DNA of 53,014 nt from Bacilli bacterium (GCA_017477845.1 JAFUTR010000057.1:1-53014); one strand, 5' to 3'; shown: positions 17,914-25,537, counted from the stretch's first letter. Numbers and translations: made by a program. Notes: generated from the sequence alone by a model not told the origin.

Positions 17914-18789
17914 ATAAAATTTTTAGAACTATCTAGCGATGTAGTTTTCAAATCATTTATGTTAAGTTCTAATACAGTAAAATATAAAGCAAGACTAATT
18001 CATTTGATTACAAAAATAAATGAAGAAGATTTAAAAAGAGCTACTTACACAAGTCAAGAATTAAGAGTATCTAATAAACAAGATAAAGTCTATAAAACAG
18101 ATATAATAGTAACTGTAAAAGATCATATAATATCACTTGAGATGAATAAAAATTATTATAAAGGATTAAATGAAAAAAATGAGATGTATAGAGCTAAAAT
18201 AATGAGTGATGAGTTAGATAAAGGAGAAGATTATCTAGATTTAAAAGGAGTAATACAAATAAATATAAATGATTTTCATTCATGTAAAGGCAAAAGAATA
18301 GTATATGAATTTATGAATATAGAAAAATATAGTAAAGAAGTAAAAAGCGAGTTTTATAAAAATTATGATGTAGACTTGAAAAATGTAGATGAAATAGATT
18401 ATAATAAAAGTGAAATTAACAAGATGTTAATGATATTTAAAGATTGTGACTATGAAAAATTAAGGGGAGATGAGATAATGGATGAAGCACTTGATGAGTT
18501 AGAAAGAATAAGTAGTGATACAAAGATAATAGGACTATATGACAAAGAGAAAGTAGAGAAAAAGATACTCAATACAAGATTAAGATATGCTGAAGAAACG
18601 GGACTAGAAAAAGGTTTAGAAAAAGGACTAAAAAAAGGACTAAAAAAAGGACTAAAAGAAGGACTAAAAGAAGGACTAAAAAATGGCAAAAGAGGCATCG
18701 CTAGAAAAATGTTAAAAGCAAATATGTCCATTGAAGATATAATAAGATTCACTGGATTAACTCATAAAGAACTAGAAAAACTTAAATAG
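17914..18789 (+). CDS. Rpn-family recombination-promoting nuclease / PD-(D/E)XK transposase-like
   Basis: About 291 residues. The N-terminal PD-(D/E)XK nuclease domain shows ELSSDVVFKSFML, TDIIVTV and IISLEMNKNYYK, the variant D...ExN/K core of this family. The C-terminus has seven GLxKG-type tetrapeptide repeats and a small helical domain (MLKANMSIEDIIRFTGLT), also usual for the family. The start is unclear: GGAGG at 17901-17905 is ideally spaced for ATA at 17914, while canonical GTG codons at 17893 and 17905 lie before or inside that site. Such genes spread within mobile DNA; a role in Element 2 is not shown. Confidence 0.8.
   Translation: MKFLELSSDVVFKSFMLSSNTVKYKARLIHLITKINEEDLKRATYTSQELRVSNKQDKVYKTDIIVTVKDHIISLEMNKNYYKGLNEKNEMYRAKIMSDELDKGEDYLDLKGVIQININDFHSCKGKRIVYEFMNIEKYSKEVKSEFYKNYDVDLKNVDEIDYNKSEINKMLMIFKDCDYEKLRGDEIMDEALDELERISSDTKIIGLYDKEKVEKKILNTRLRYAEETGLEKGLEKGLKKGLKKGLKEGLKEGLKNGKRGIARKMLKANMSIEDIIRFTGLTHKELEKLK
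18601..18684 (+). repeat. 12-bp coding tandem repeat (GLxK/GLxE)
   Basis: Seven imperfect GGACTAAAAAAA-like units in frame. Slippage here changes length by four residues. Confidence 0.9.
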
Positions 18790-18819
18790 TTCTTTTTTTG
18801 TAAAATATGTGGATAAATA

Positions 18820-18851
18820 TTGACAGGTGGGGGGGGGGTCAACTTTATAAT
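18820..18851 (+). promoter_or_regulatory. Promoter of DGR target with G10 tract in the spacer
   Basis: TTGACA (18820-18825) and TATAAT (18846-18851) are both perfect consensus but 20 bp apart instead of about 17. Ten consecutive G (18829-18838) lie in the spacer, in otherwise extremely AT-rich DNA. Loss of two to four G would bring the spacer to the active range, so this looks like a phase-variable promoter. AAGGAG and the ATG at 18881 follow. Confidence 0.75.
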
Positions 18852-18880
18852 TATTACATAATAAGGAGTGTAAAAAAATT

Positions 18881-20254
18881 ATGAAGAATAAGAAAAATTT
18901 AATTTTAGTTTTAGGAATTATACTTCTAGGAGTGGGAGGAACACTTGCATATTTCACAAGTACTGGAGTATTTAATAATATTTTTAACACAGGAACTTAC
19001 AGTACTAGATTTCATGAAGAGTTTACAAGCCCCTCTAACTGGATGCCAGGAGATGAGACACCAAAGACAATTACAGTAACAAATGATGGTGATATACCAG
19101 CTCATGTAAGAGTGTGTTTAACTGACTCTTGGCTTGCAGCTGATGGGACAACAGAACTTCCTAATCACGATGATACAAACAATATCGATATAGCAATAGT
19201 TAATGCTGATAACACAGATGAGTGGACAAAGAGTGGGAACTGTTACTACTATAATGAAGAGTTAGCACCAAATGAAACAACAAGTAGTCCAATTAAAAGT
19301 GTAACGTTTAATCCTTCCTACGAAGGAAGTGTGGAGTGCACTACTGAACAAGCAACTGGAGACTTAGTTTGCACATCAACTGATACAGGATATGACGGAG
19401 CAACATACACATTAACACTAACTGGTGAAACAATTCAAAGTGAAGGACTAGGAGAGTGGGGAATAGGATACTCAATAGATGGAACTAATTACTCACTACC
19501 TGACTCAGGAAGCGCTCAAACAACATCTGGATACAACACATTCTTAAGAAGTAATCTAACAAGCACTGGAACATCAAAAGAAGTAGGATTTGTATATAAC
19601 AATACAACTTACTATGTAGGTGAAAGTAACAGTTATGAAGAGAATAAAGATATACTAGATGAAGCCTTTGGAGTTAGTAACTGTAGTGCGGTATCAGGAT
19701 CTGGCGGACATTCTGCCCTATATTCAGGCTTTACAGGATACCATTGTTCATGTGAAGAGTTTGACGTAGACTTAGATACAACTGGTAATATTTCTATAAC
19801 ACATTATAAGACAAATGGAAACTTTACATGTGACTTATATGTAGATGATTATGAAGCCTGTTATGAATTTAAAGGAGGATATTCTGCAACAGGAAGTGAT
19901 CGTTATGAAACAGCAATAGAAGCAATGGAAGCAGAGGGACACTTGAATTATTTAAGATATCAAGTAAATGGAAAGAATGTAACTAGCTCTGTAGGATTCA
20001 AATTAAATAACCAAGAATACTATTTAATTGGAGGAGATGAAGGAGCAAGTTACTCTACAAACAAAACGACCCTTGAAAGTGCCTTTGGATCAAGTAATTG
20101 TACTGATAATAACGGCTCTTACGAATGTACTAATGAAACATTTGAAGCAGGGGCATATAATGATGGATATGTGTCTGCACAAGAGCGCGCGAGCGACTGG
20201 GGATGTTACGTGAGTGCATTTGGCGATTCTGAGTGCCTCGAGGGGATAGCTTGA
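18881..20254 (+). CDS. DGR variable protein: secreted Cys-rich surface protein
   Basis: Protein of 457 residues. The N-terminal membrane segment ILGIILLGVGGTLAYFTSTG and following NIFNTGTY resemble SipW-dependent TasA/camelysin-type secreted proteins. A TasA-like beta domain follows (ETPKTITVTNDGDIPAHVR). Two related Cys-rich modules come next, each starting with VGF...YY and containing an AFGxSNC motif. The second ends in the variable segment DWGCYVSAFGDSEC encoded by VR. It is not recognisable as the C-type-lectin fold common in DGR targets. Base composition is richer in GC than the surroundings, most strongly in VR. The protein ends EGIA because VR has lost 17 nt relative to TR. Confidence 0.85.
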   Translation: MKNKKNLILVLGIILLGVGGTLAYFTSTGVFNNIFNTGTYSTRFHEEFTSPSNWMPGDETPKTITVTNDGDIPAHVRVCLTDSWLAADGTTELPNHDDTNNIDIAIVNADNTDEWTKSGNCYYYNEELAPNETTSSPIKSVTFNPSYEGSVECTTEQATGDLVCTSTDTGYDGATYTLTLTGETIQSEGLGEWGIGYSIDGTNYSLPDSGSAQTTSGYNTFLRSNLTSTGTSKEVGFVYNNTTYYVGESNSYEENKDILDEAFGVSNCSAVSGSGGHSALYSGFTGYHCSCEEFDVDLDTTGNISITHYKTNGNFTCDLYVDDYEACYEFKGGYSATGSDRYETAIEAMEAEGHLNYLRYQVNGKNVTSSVGFKLNNQEYYLIGGDEGASYSTNKTTLESAFGSSNCTDNNGSYECTNETFEAGAYNDGYVSAQERASDWGCYVSAFGDSECLEGIA

Positions 20255-20288
20255 GTAGCTAGCGCCGCCTGTTGTGGCTGTCGCGCTA
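20185..20288 (+). repeat. DGR variable repeat (VR)
   Basis: 104 nt matching the template repeat at 20474-20594. Outside a 17-nt gap, all nine clear substitutions fall at TR adenines (A to C, G, G, T, C, G, G, C, T in order), and four more A-to-G changes are seen at the gap edge. The 3' part from TAGCTTGAGTAG on is identical to TR and acts as the likely initiation-of-homing region. Confidence 0.93.
20260..20288 (+). promoter_or_regulatory. GC-rich hairpin at the VR 3' end
   Basis: TAGCGC and GCGCTA pair around an inner GCC/GGC stem. DGRs often need a hairpin or cruciform just downstream of VR for efficient retrohoming. The same sequence recurs at the TR end (20566-20594). Confidence 0.65.
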
Positions 20289-20473
20289 TCTTAAATCTTG
20301 AATCTATTTTGCGAAGCAAAATATTATTGCGCCGAACAAGGTGTAGGCGCATATTAGAAATGATATAAACATTATATATGTAAAAAATACATTATTGATT
20401 ATGTTTATATAGGGATATTCTGATTTGTTTTTTGGCTACTTTTTGCTATTTTTCCAGTTTCTTATTTCTAGCG
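20289..20473. other. Spacer between VR and TR with three inverted repeats
   Basis: No gene is seen. Inverted repeats: ATTTTGC-GAA-GCAAAAT (20306-20322); TGCGCC with GGCGCA (20328-20351); ATATAAACAT (20363-20372) with ATGTTTATAT (20401-20410). They may serve as terminator or as structure for the TR transcript. Confidence 0.6.
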
Positions 20474-20594
20474 GCGCGCGAGCGAATGGAAATGTAACGT
20501 GAGTGAATTTGGCAATTCTGAATGCAACGAACCTGAAAATGAAAATAAAAAATAGCTTGAGTAGCTAGCGCCGCCTGTTGTGGCTGTCGCGCTA
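20474..20594 (+). repeat. DGR template repeat (TR)
   Basis: 121 nt, non-coding in its own place. Read in the VR frame it encodes RASEWKCNVSEFGNSECNE, then PENENKK and a TAG stop. The mutable codons are GAA, AAA, AAC and AAT. It lies between the target gene and avd, on the same strand, the standard DGR order. It contains 17 nt that VR lacks. Confidence 0.93.
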
Positions 20595-20615
20595 GATTTA
20601 AATGGTACTTGTCTA

Positions 20616-20693
20616 ATGGATTTATCTATTAAAAGAAGACATTTAACAAGAATATTCCTTGTAGCAAAACTACAAAAAATATGCAATAAATGA
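20616..20693 (+). other. Tiny open frame between TR and avd
   Basis: A 25-codon frame (MDLSIKRRHLTRIFLVAKLQ...) with no ribosome-binding site; probably part of the non-coding TR transcript rather than a gene. Confidence 0.2.
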
Positions 20694-20773
20694 AAATAAA
20701 GATTAGTAGATATTTTGAAACTCTTTATATTCTATATTTATTGCTTTTTTATTGATAAAAAAAGGAGTAAACA

Positions 20774-21151
20774 ATGGAAAAAAATAAACTTGATTTATTA
20801 TATCAAAAATATAAAATACATGATAACTTAATAATTTCACGTACTGCCAGAAAAACAATTAGATATATAGAAAAAAATACAATTAATTTTCCAAATAACT
20901 ATAAAGTTTTAAAAGATAAGATTATAACTTCATCATATAACATACTTGAATATATCTATAGAGCTAATATATTTCAAAGTATAGATGATAAAAAAGAAAT
21001 AATAGTACAAATACAAATGCTTAACTTTTATCTAGAAGAAGCATATAGAAAAAATATTATAAATGAAAAAAAATTATTAAGTTACACGGAACATCTTTTT
21101 CAAATCGATAAAATGGTAAGAGCATGGTTTAATTATGAAAAGGAAAAATAA
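20774..21151 (+). CDS. avd: DGR accessory variability determinant
   Basis: All-helical protein of 125 residues, consistent with the four-helix Avd family (related to 23S rRNA intervening-sequence proteins) that forms a pentameric barrel binding the reverse transcriptase and TR RNA. Visible: YQKYKIHDNLIISRTARKT and the C-terminal HLFQIDKMVRAWFNY. AAAGGAG precedes the ATG. It overlaps the reverse transcriptase by 17 nt, as expected of a co-translated pair. Confidence 0.88.
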   Translation: MEKNKLDLLYQKYKIHDNLIISRTARKTIRYIEKNTINFPNNYKVLKDKIITSSYNILEYIYRANIFQSIDDKKEIIVQIQMLNFYLEEAYRKNIINEKKLLSYTEHLFQIDKMVRAWFNYEKEK

Positions 21152-22277
21152 TATTTATCCATATATTATAGATATAAATAACATTATAGAAATTACTAAT
21201 CATGTTATTAAAAAATGCAAAAACAAAAAGAAAGTTGACTTCTTTGAATCATATAAAATGGAACACATATATAACATAAAGATGCGCCTAAAAGAAAAGA
21301 ATACGAAATTTTCAAAATATAATATATTTATGATTACAGATCCAAAATGTAGGATAATAATGGCTCAAAAACTTGAAGATAAAATAATAAATCATCTTAT
21401 TGCAAAATATGCACTAGTAAATGTATTTGATAAAACTTATACAATCTCAATGATTGCTACAAGAAAAAATATGGGGACATCATTTGGAATAAAATTACTA
21501 AAAAAATATATAAACAAAATAAAAAAGAAACATAAGAATTTTTATGTATTAAAAATAGATATAAAAAAATACTTTTATAATATTGATCATGAAGTACTAA
21601 AAAATATTTTAAAAAAACATTTGAAAGATAAAACAATACTTGACTATTTAAACTCAATAATTGATTCAACAAATGAAAAATATATAAATGAAGAAATAAT
21701 TAATCTTAAGAAAAATAGAATTAAATATTTAGAAAGTACTAATTTAAATAACAAAAGAAAACTAATTGAGGAAGTAGAAAATATTCCACTTTATAAATAT
21801 GGAAAAGGAGTAGCACTAGGTAATCTTACTTCTCAAGCATTTGGATTAATTTATTTAAATGAAATAAATCATTTTATAAAAGAAAAACTAAGAATAAAAT
21901 ATTTAATAAATTATATGGATGACTTTGTTATTATTCATCATGATAAAGAGTATTTAAAATACTCGTTAAATGAAATAACAACAAAATTAAAAACTGAATT
22001 TAAATTAGATGTTAATGATAAAAAAACAAGAATTGATAATATAAAAAATGGGATTGATTTTCTTGGATATAAATTTTATTTAAAAAATAATAGATTAATA
22101 TTAAAAGTTAGAAATAAAACTAAAAAGAAATTTAAGAAAAAGACTAAACACTTAAAGTTATTATTAGAAAATGATTATATTAATACAAGAGAATATAAAC
22201 AATTACTCGCATCATATAAAGGAATAATGATTAATGGAAGTGCTAAGAGTTTATATTGTAAGTATTTTTATAACTGA
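21135..22277 (+). CDS. DGR reverse transcriptase
   Basis: Reverse transcriptase of 380 residues that copies TR RNA with errors opposite adenine. The DGR-type domain-4 motif is GVALGNLTSQAFGLIYLNE and the catalytic motif is LINYMDDFVII. KIDIKKYFYNIDHE is the first aspartate motif, and KNGIDFLGYKFYL is the usual motif after the active site. All key residues are present, so it is likely active. It ends 25 bp before the right junction of Element 2. Confidence 0.95.
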   Translation: MKRKNNIYPYIIDINNIIEITNHVIKKCKNKKKVDFFESYKMEHIYNIKMRLKEKNTKFSKYNIFMITDPKCRIIMAQKLEDKIINHLIAKYALVNVFDKTYTISMIATRKNMGTSFGIKLLKKYINKIKKKHKNFYVLKIDIKKYFYNIDHEVLKNILKKHLKDKTILDYLNSIIDSTNEKYINEEIINLKKNRIKYLESTNLNNKRKLIEEVENIPLYKYGKGVALGNLTSQAFGLIYLNEINHFIKEKLRIKYLINYMDDFVIIHHDKEYLKYSLNEITTKLKTEFKLDVNDKKTRIDNIKNGIDFLGYKFYLKNNRLILKVRNKTKKKFKKKTKHLKLLLENDYINTREYKQLLASYKGIMINGSAKSLYCKYFYN

Positions 22278-22301
22278 TTGTTTATCCCTTTGTAATACGC
22301 T

Positions 22302-22306
22302 CACCT
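22302..22306. repeat. Element 2 right junction core
   Basis: CACCT shared with 9046-9050. The inner flank carries the partner of the imperfect inverted repeat described for Element 2. Confidence 0.6.
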
Positions 22307-22743
22307 TTTCGCCCTCCGATAACATACTTACCTTTTAAATCTTCTAACTTGAAATTATCTATTTTTTCTCTTGAAACAAGAAAACTTCCATCTTTTTGCG
22401 TTAACTGCGCAAAAGTTTTTAAATAATTCTCTTCACGTCCATTATAAACATAGATAGTTGCTTCTATTCCTGATAGACCAATATCAACATCATTTGAAAG
22501 TAGTGCTGCAACAACTTTATCAGCTCCACTTGCAAGAGTTAGATCAATATCAAGACCAACATCCTCAAAATAACCATTGTTTATAGCAGCATATTGTGGA
22601 GCATAAAAAACACTGTGAGCAACTTCTGCAACCTTAACTTTTGTTAATTTTTTATTCTCTACATTTTTTGACTCATATAAAGTCATTAAACAAATAACAA
22701 ATATAAAAATAACACCTATTGTAGTAATTATTTTCTTTCTCAT
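22302..22743 (-). pseudogene. ABC substrate-binding protein, N-terminal part (split by Element 2)
   Basis: About 147 host residues, then a few codons of Element 2 to a stop at 22282. A membrane/signal segment (TIGVIFIFVICLMTLYE) has no lipobox Cys. Then comes VKVAEVAHSVFYAPQYAAIN, NGYFEDVGLDIDL and LEDLKGKYVIGGRKG, typical of NMT1/THI5- or SsuA-like binding proteins for small sulfur, nitrogen or vitamin-precursor compounds. GGAAGG precedes the ATG at 22743. The second lobe lies at 8504-9050. Confidence 0.88.
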
Positions 22744-22822
22744 AAAACCTTCCTTTCTTCTATGTATTATATGTATCTAAAAAAATAAGCATGGGCAATA
22801 GTAATAGATTGAACTTAATAAC

Positions 22823-22852
22823 TTGATTAAAATATCATTTATGCATTATAAT
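22823..22852 (+). promoter_or_regulatory. Promoter of uracil permease gene
   Basis: TTGATT, 18-nt spacer, TATAAT at 22847-22852, 28 bp before the ATG. No riboswitch or attenuator is seen. Confidence 0.6.
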
Positions 22853-22879
22853 TTTAATTAGATATGAAAGTAGGTAAAT

Positions 22880-24166
22880 ATGAAAGAAAATGAATTAATA
22901 TACGATACGTATGAAAAACCACCTATTGCCAAATGGATAATTCTAGCACTTCAACATGTTTTCGCTATGTTTGGTGCCACTATTTTAGTACCAATTTTAG
23001 TTAATCAACAAGCAGGATATGAAGTAATTACAGTACCAGTTGCACTATTATCAAGTGGAATAGGAACACTTCTTTATATTCTTTGTACTAAAGGAAAATC
23101 TCCAGTTTATCTTGGTAGCTCATTTGCGTTTATCTCACCAATTGCAGTAGCATTCGCAAAAGACGGATTATCTGGTTTTTCAACAGGAATAATAACAGTA
23201 GGTATAATTTATATACTAGTTTCTTTATTAATAAAATTATTTGGAAAAGACTGGATAAAAAAAGTTCTTCCACCCATCATAGTAGGACCAATGATAATGA
23301 TAATAGGGCTTTCTTTAGCACCTAATGCCATAAAACAAATTGGACTATTGGGAGATAGTATTGAAATTAAAACATTTATAGTTGCCTTTATTTCTTTTCT
23401 AGTTACATCATTAACAGCAATCTATGCGAAAGGCTTCTTTAAAGTAATACCATTTTTAATTGGAATAATAACAGGCTATATTTGTTCAATAGCATTAGGA
23501 CTTGTCGATTTTACACCAGTAAGTAATTCATCATTTTTCTCACTTCCAAGAATACTAATTCCTCTTAAAGATTACACATTTAGCCTATCAGGGATGCTTA
23601 CAATGGCTCCTCTTGCATTTGTATCAATTGCAGAGCATATTGGAGATCATATGGCACTTTCTACAATAATAAATAAAGATTTAACAAAAGATCCTGGGCT
23701 TGATAAAACAATAATGGGTGATGGACTTGCAACACTTTTTGCAGGACTTATAGGTGGACCTGCTAATACAACATATGGAGAAAATACAAGTGTAGTAGGA
23801 ATGAGTAAAGTAGCCTCAGTTTGGGTAATAGCACTTGCAGCAATTTTTTCAATATGTATGGCATTTCTTGGAACAATAACAACAATATTTAGCACAATTC
23901 CAGATCCAGTACTTGGAGGAGTTTCACTTCTTTTATATGGATTTATTTCTGTAAATGGACTTAAAGTACTAATTGAAAATAAAGTTGATTTTAATAATTT
24001 AAGAAACGTTATAATAGCATCTACTATGTTAATATTAGGACTAGGTGGAGCAACCATCTCATTTACAAGTGGCGATATATCATTTTCACTTACTGGAATG
24101 AGTCTAGCGGCACTAGTAGGAATTATTTTAAATCTATTATTAAAAAACAAAAAGGAGGAAAAATAA
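22880..24166 (+). CDS. uraA: Uracil/xanthine permease (NCS2 family)
   Basis: Membrane transporter of 428 residues with about 14 segments, proton-coupled. Start region KWIILALQHVFAMFGATILVP is the family signature; also YLGSSFAFISP, APLAFVSIAEHIGDH and GGPANTTYGEN, where the Glu in AEHIGDH and in TYGEN contact the base in UraA. Uracil is favoured over xanthine from this pattern. Two unrelated zinc-ribbon genes follow directly (zero and 5-bp gaps), so they may share its transcript. Confidence 0.92.
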   Translation: MKENELIYDTYEKPPIAKWIILALQHVFAMFGATILVPILVNQQAGYEVITVPVALLSSGIGTLLYILCTKGKSPVYLGSSFAFISPIAVAFAKDGLSGFSTGIITVGIIYILVSLLIKLFGKDWIKKVLPPIIVGPMIMIIGLSLAPNAIKQIGLLGDSIEIKTFIVAFISFLVTSLTAIYAKGFFKVIPFLIGIITGYICSIALGLVDFTPVSNSSFFSLPRILIPLKDYTFSLSGMLTMAPLAFVSIAEHIGDHMALSTIINKDLTKDPGLDKTIMGDGLATLFAGLIGGPANTTYGENTSVVGMSKVASVWVIALAAIFSICMAFLGTITTIFSTIPDPVLGGVSLLLYGFISVNGLKVLIENKVDFNNLRNVIIASTMLILGLGGATISFTSGDISFSLTGMSLAALVGIILNLLLKNKKEEK

Positions 24167-24823
24167 ATGCTTGAGTTTTTTAAAAAAATATTTGGAGAAA
24201 AAAAACATGATGAAACAAAAGTAAGTAACTGGTCTTATCAAAGATTCTGTAGATTCCTTGGTTACACAGTTTACAATGATCCTAACTTCAATAAAAAAAT
24301 AGAAATAATTATAGATCAAGTAAATACTTATAAAGAAGAAAATATAGAAACAATTGCCAAGAAAGCTAACTGTAAAGTAAATGAATGCATATTAAAATTA
24401 AAATATTTAAAAAACAAAAGAATAATAGATAATAATTATTATATAAATGGGATAACTAAAGAAATAAAAAAATGCAGTAATGAGGATGCTGCACTTCTTG
24501 AAAAGTATCATGATTTAATATATTTGAATCACTGTCAAATTATAGAAATGCAAGATAAACTAAAAAAAACATATGAATCTATTACTGAAGAAGCAATAAT
24601 AAGAGAATTAAGATATCTTAATGGAAAAAATTTATTAAATGGCATAAAGATAAATGATAACAATGAGATTATTTATTATACTTTAGAGAAAAAGAAGAAA
24701 AAAGAATATTGCTCTACATTACATTGTCCAAATTGTGGAGCCTTAGTAGATGTACCAATAAAAAGTAGTGAAACTTGTGAGTATTGTGGTACAATAGTTA
24801 AGGATACATATGTAAGGGGGTAA
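24167..24823 (+). CDS. Unknown protein with C-terminal zinc ribbon, paralogue 1
   Basis: 218 residues, not recognised beyond motifs. After a short amphipathic Lys-rich start comes NWSYQRFCRFLGY, a helical region (KANCKVNECILKLKYLKNKRII, winged-helix-like spacing), a second helical region, and a zinc ribbon with CPNCGALVDV and CEYCG. It starts immediately after the uraA stop, with AAGGAGG in uraA's end. It is a clear duplicate of the next gene. A nucleic-acid- or membrane-associated role is possible but unproven. Confidence 0.7.
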   Translation: MLEFFKKIFGEKKHDETKVSNWSYQRFCRFLGYTVYNDPNFNKKIEIIIDQVNTYKEENIETIAKKANCKVNECILKLKYLKNKRIIDNNYYINGITKEIKKCSNEDAALLEKYHDLIYLNHCQIIEMQDKLKKTYESITEEAIIRELRYLNGKNLLNGIKINDNNEIIYYTLEKKKKKEYCSTLHCPNCGALVDVPIKSSETCEYCGTIVKDTYVRG

Positions 24824-24828
24824 TTAAA

Positions 24829-25500
24829 ATGTTTAAATGGCTAAAAAGATTATTTAAAAAAGATAGCAATAATAGTAAAAAAAATAAAAAAGACAATATT
24901 AATGAATGGTCATATCAAAGATTTGCAGGTTTCTATGATGAAAAAGTCCTATTAGATCCACTTTTTAATGATAAAATTAAATCTATTATTGACTGTGTTA
25001 ATAATAAAAGAATGGATAGTATAGACGAAATTGCTAAAGTATCAAATTGTACATTTGATGAATGCGTTATGAAACTAAGATATTTAAAAAATAAAAGAGT
25101 AATTGGAAATTATTCTTTAGATAGAATTAATAGAACCATAAGAAAATGTACTGAGCAAGATGAAGAAATATTAAAAAAATATTATAATATGATATACGTT
25201 AACCATTATCAAATATCAGAAATGGCTAAACAACTTCCTAACTACCATAATAAGCCTTTAACAATAATTGAAGAAGATGTTTATAAAGATATTAAATACT
25301 TGTATGACAAGTCAATAGTAAATGGAATAAAACTTATTCCATCAACAAAAGAAATAAAGTATTATACAATTGAAAAACATAAAAAAGAAGAATACTGTGT
25401 TACAATTAACTGCCCTAAATGTGGAGTACTTGTCGATGTTGAAAAAAATAAAAGTGTAAGATGTGATTATTGTAATTCACTGGTAGAAGATAAAGAATAA
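24829..25500 (+). CDS. Unknown protein with C-terminal zinc ribbon, paralogue 2
   Basis: 223 residues, same plan as its neighbour: MFKWLKRLFKK amphipathic start, EWSYQRFAGFY, CTFDECVMKLRYLKNKRVI, MIYVNHYQISEMA, and a zinc ribbon CPKCGVLVDV with CDYCN. Both copies keep all four Cys, so both zinc sites look functional. The tandem arrangement points to local duplication. Confidence 0.7.
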   Translation: MFKWLKRLFKKDSNNSKKNKKDNINEWSYQRFAGFYDEKVLLDPLFNDKIKSIIDCVNNKRMDSIDEIAKVSNCTFDECVMKLRYLKNKRVIGNYSLDRINRTIRKCTEQDEEILKKYYNMIYVNHYQISEMAKQLPNYHNKPLTIIEEDVYKDIKYLYDKSIVNGIKLIPSTKEIKYYTIEKHKKEEYCVTINCPKCGVLVDVEKNKSVRCDYCNSLVEDKE

Positions 25501-25505
25501 TAATT

Positions 25506-25537
25506 TAAAGAGTTCAAATTAATGAATTCTTTTTTTC
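25506..25537 (+). terminator. Terminator after the zinc-ribbon pair
   Basis: AAAGAGTTCA and TGAATTCTTT pair (one G-T) around a 6-nt loop, followed by T residues. Confidence 0.7.

Larger units (their letters stand above)
9046..22306. mobile_element. Element 2: 13.26-kb serine-recombinase element carrying polyamine genes and a DGR
   Basis: The segment separates the two halves of a binding-protein gene that rejoin in frame. Only a short core, CACCT (AGGTG in gene direction), is common to both junctions. A serine recombinase lies just inside the left end, in the same position and orientation as in Element 1. Cargo in order: potABCD, putrescine carbamoyltransferase, APC transporter, agmatine deiminase, Rpn-type nuclease, DGR target, TR, avd, reverse transcriptase. 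Next to the cores, AAAGTGATAACAAAAC (left) and the reverse complement of the right end, AAAGGGATAAACAATC, form an imperfect inverted repeat, as expected of the two phage-type half sites. Nested insertion of several elements cannot be excluded. Confidence 0.8.

Noticed and set aside
18601-18684. CRISPR-like or minisatellite array
   Set aside because: The 12-bp units are in-frame GLxK repeats normal for the C-terminus of Rpn-family proteins, with no spacers.
18450-18752. Minus-strand open frame rich in PFFSPF repeats
   Set aside because: Antisense shadow of the Rpn tandem repeat, without a ribosome-binding site.
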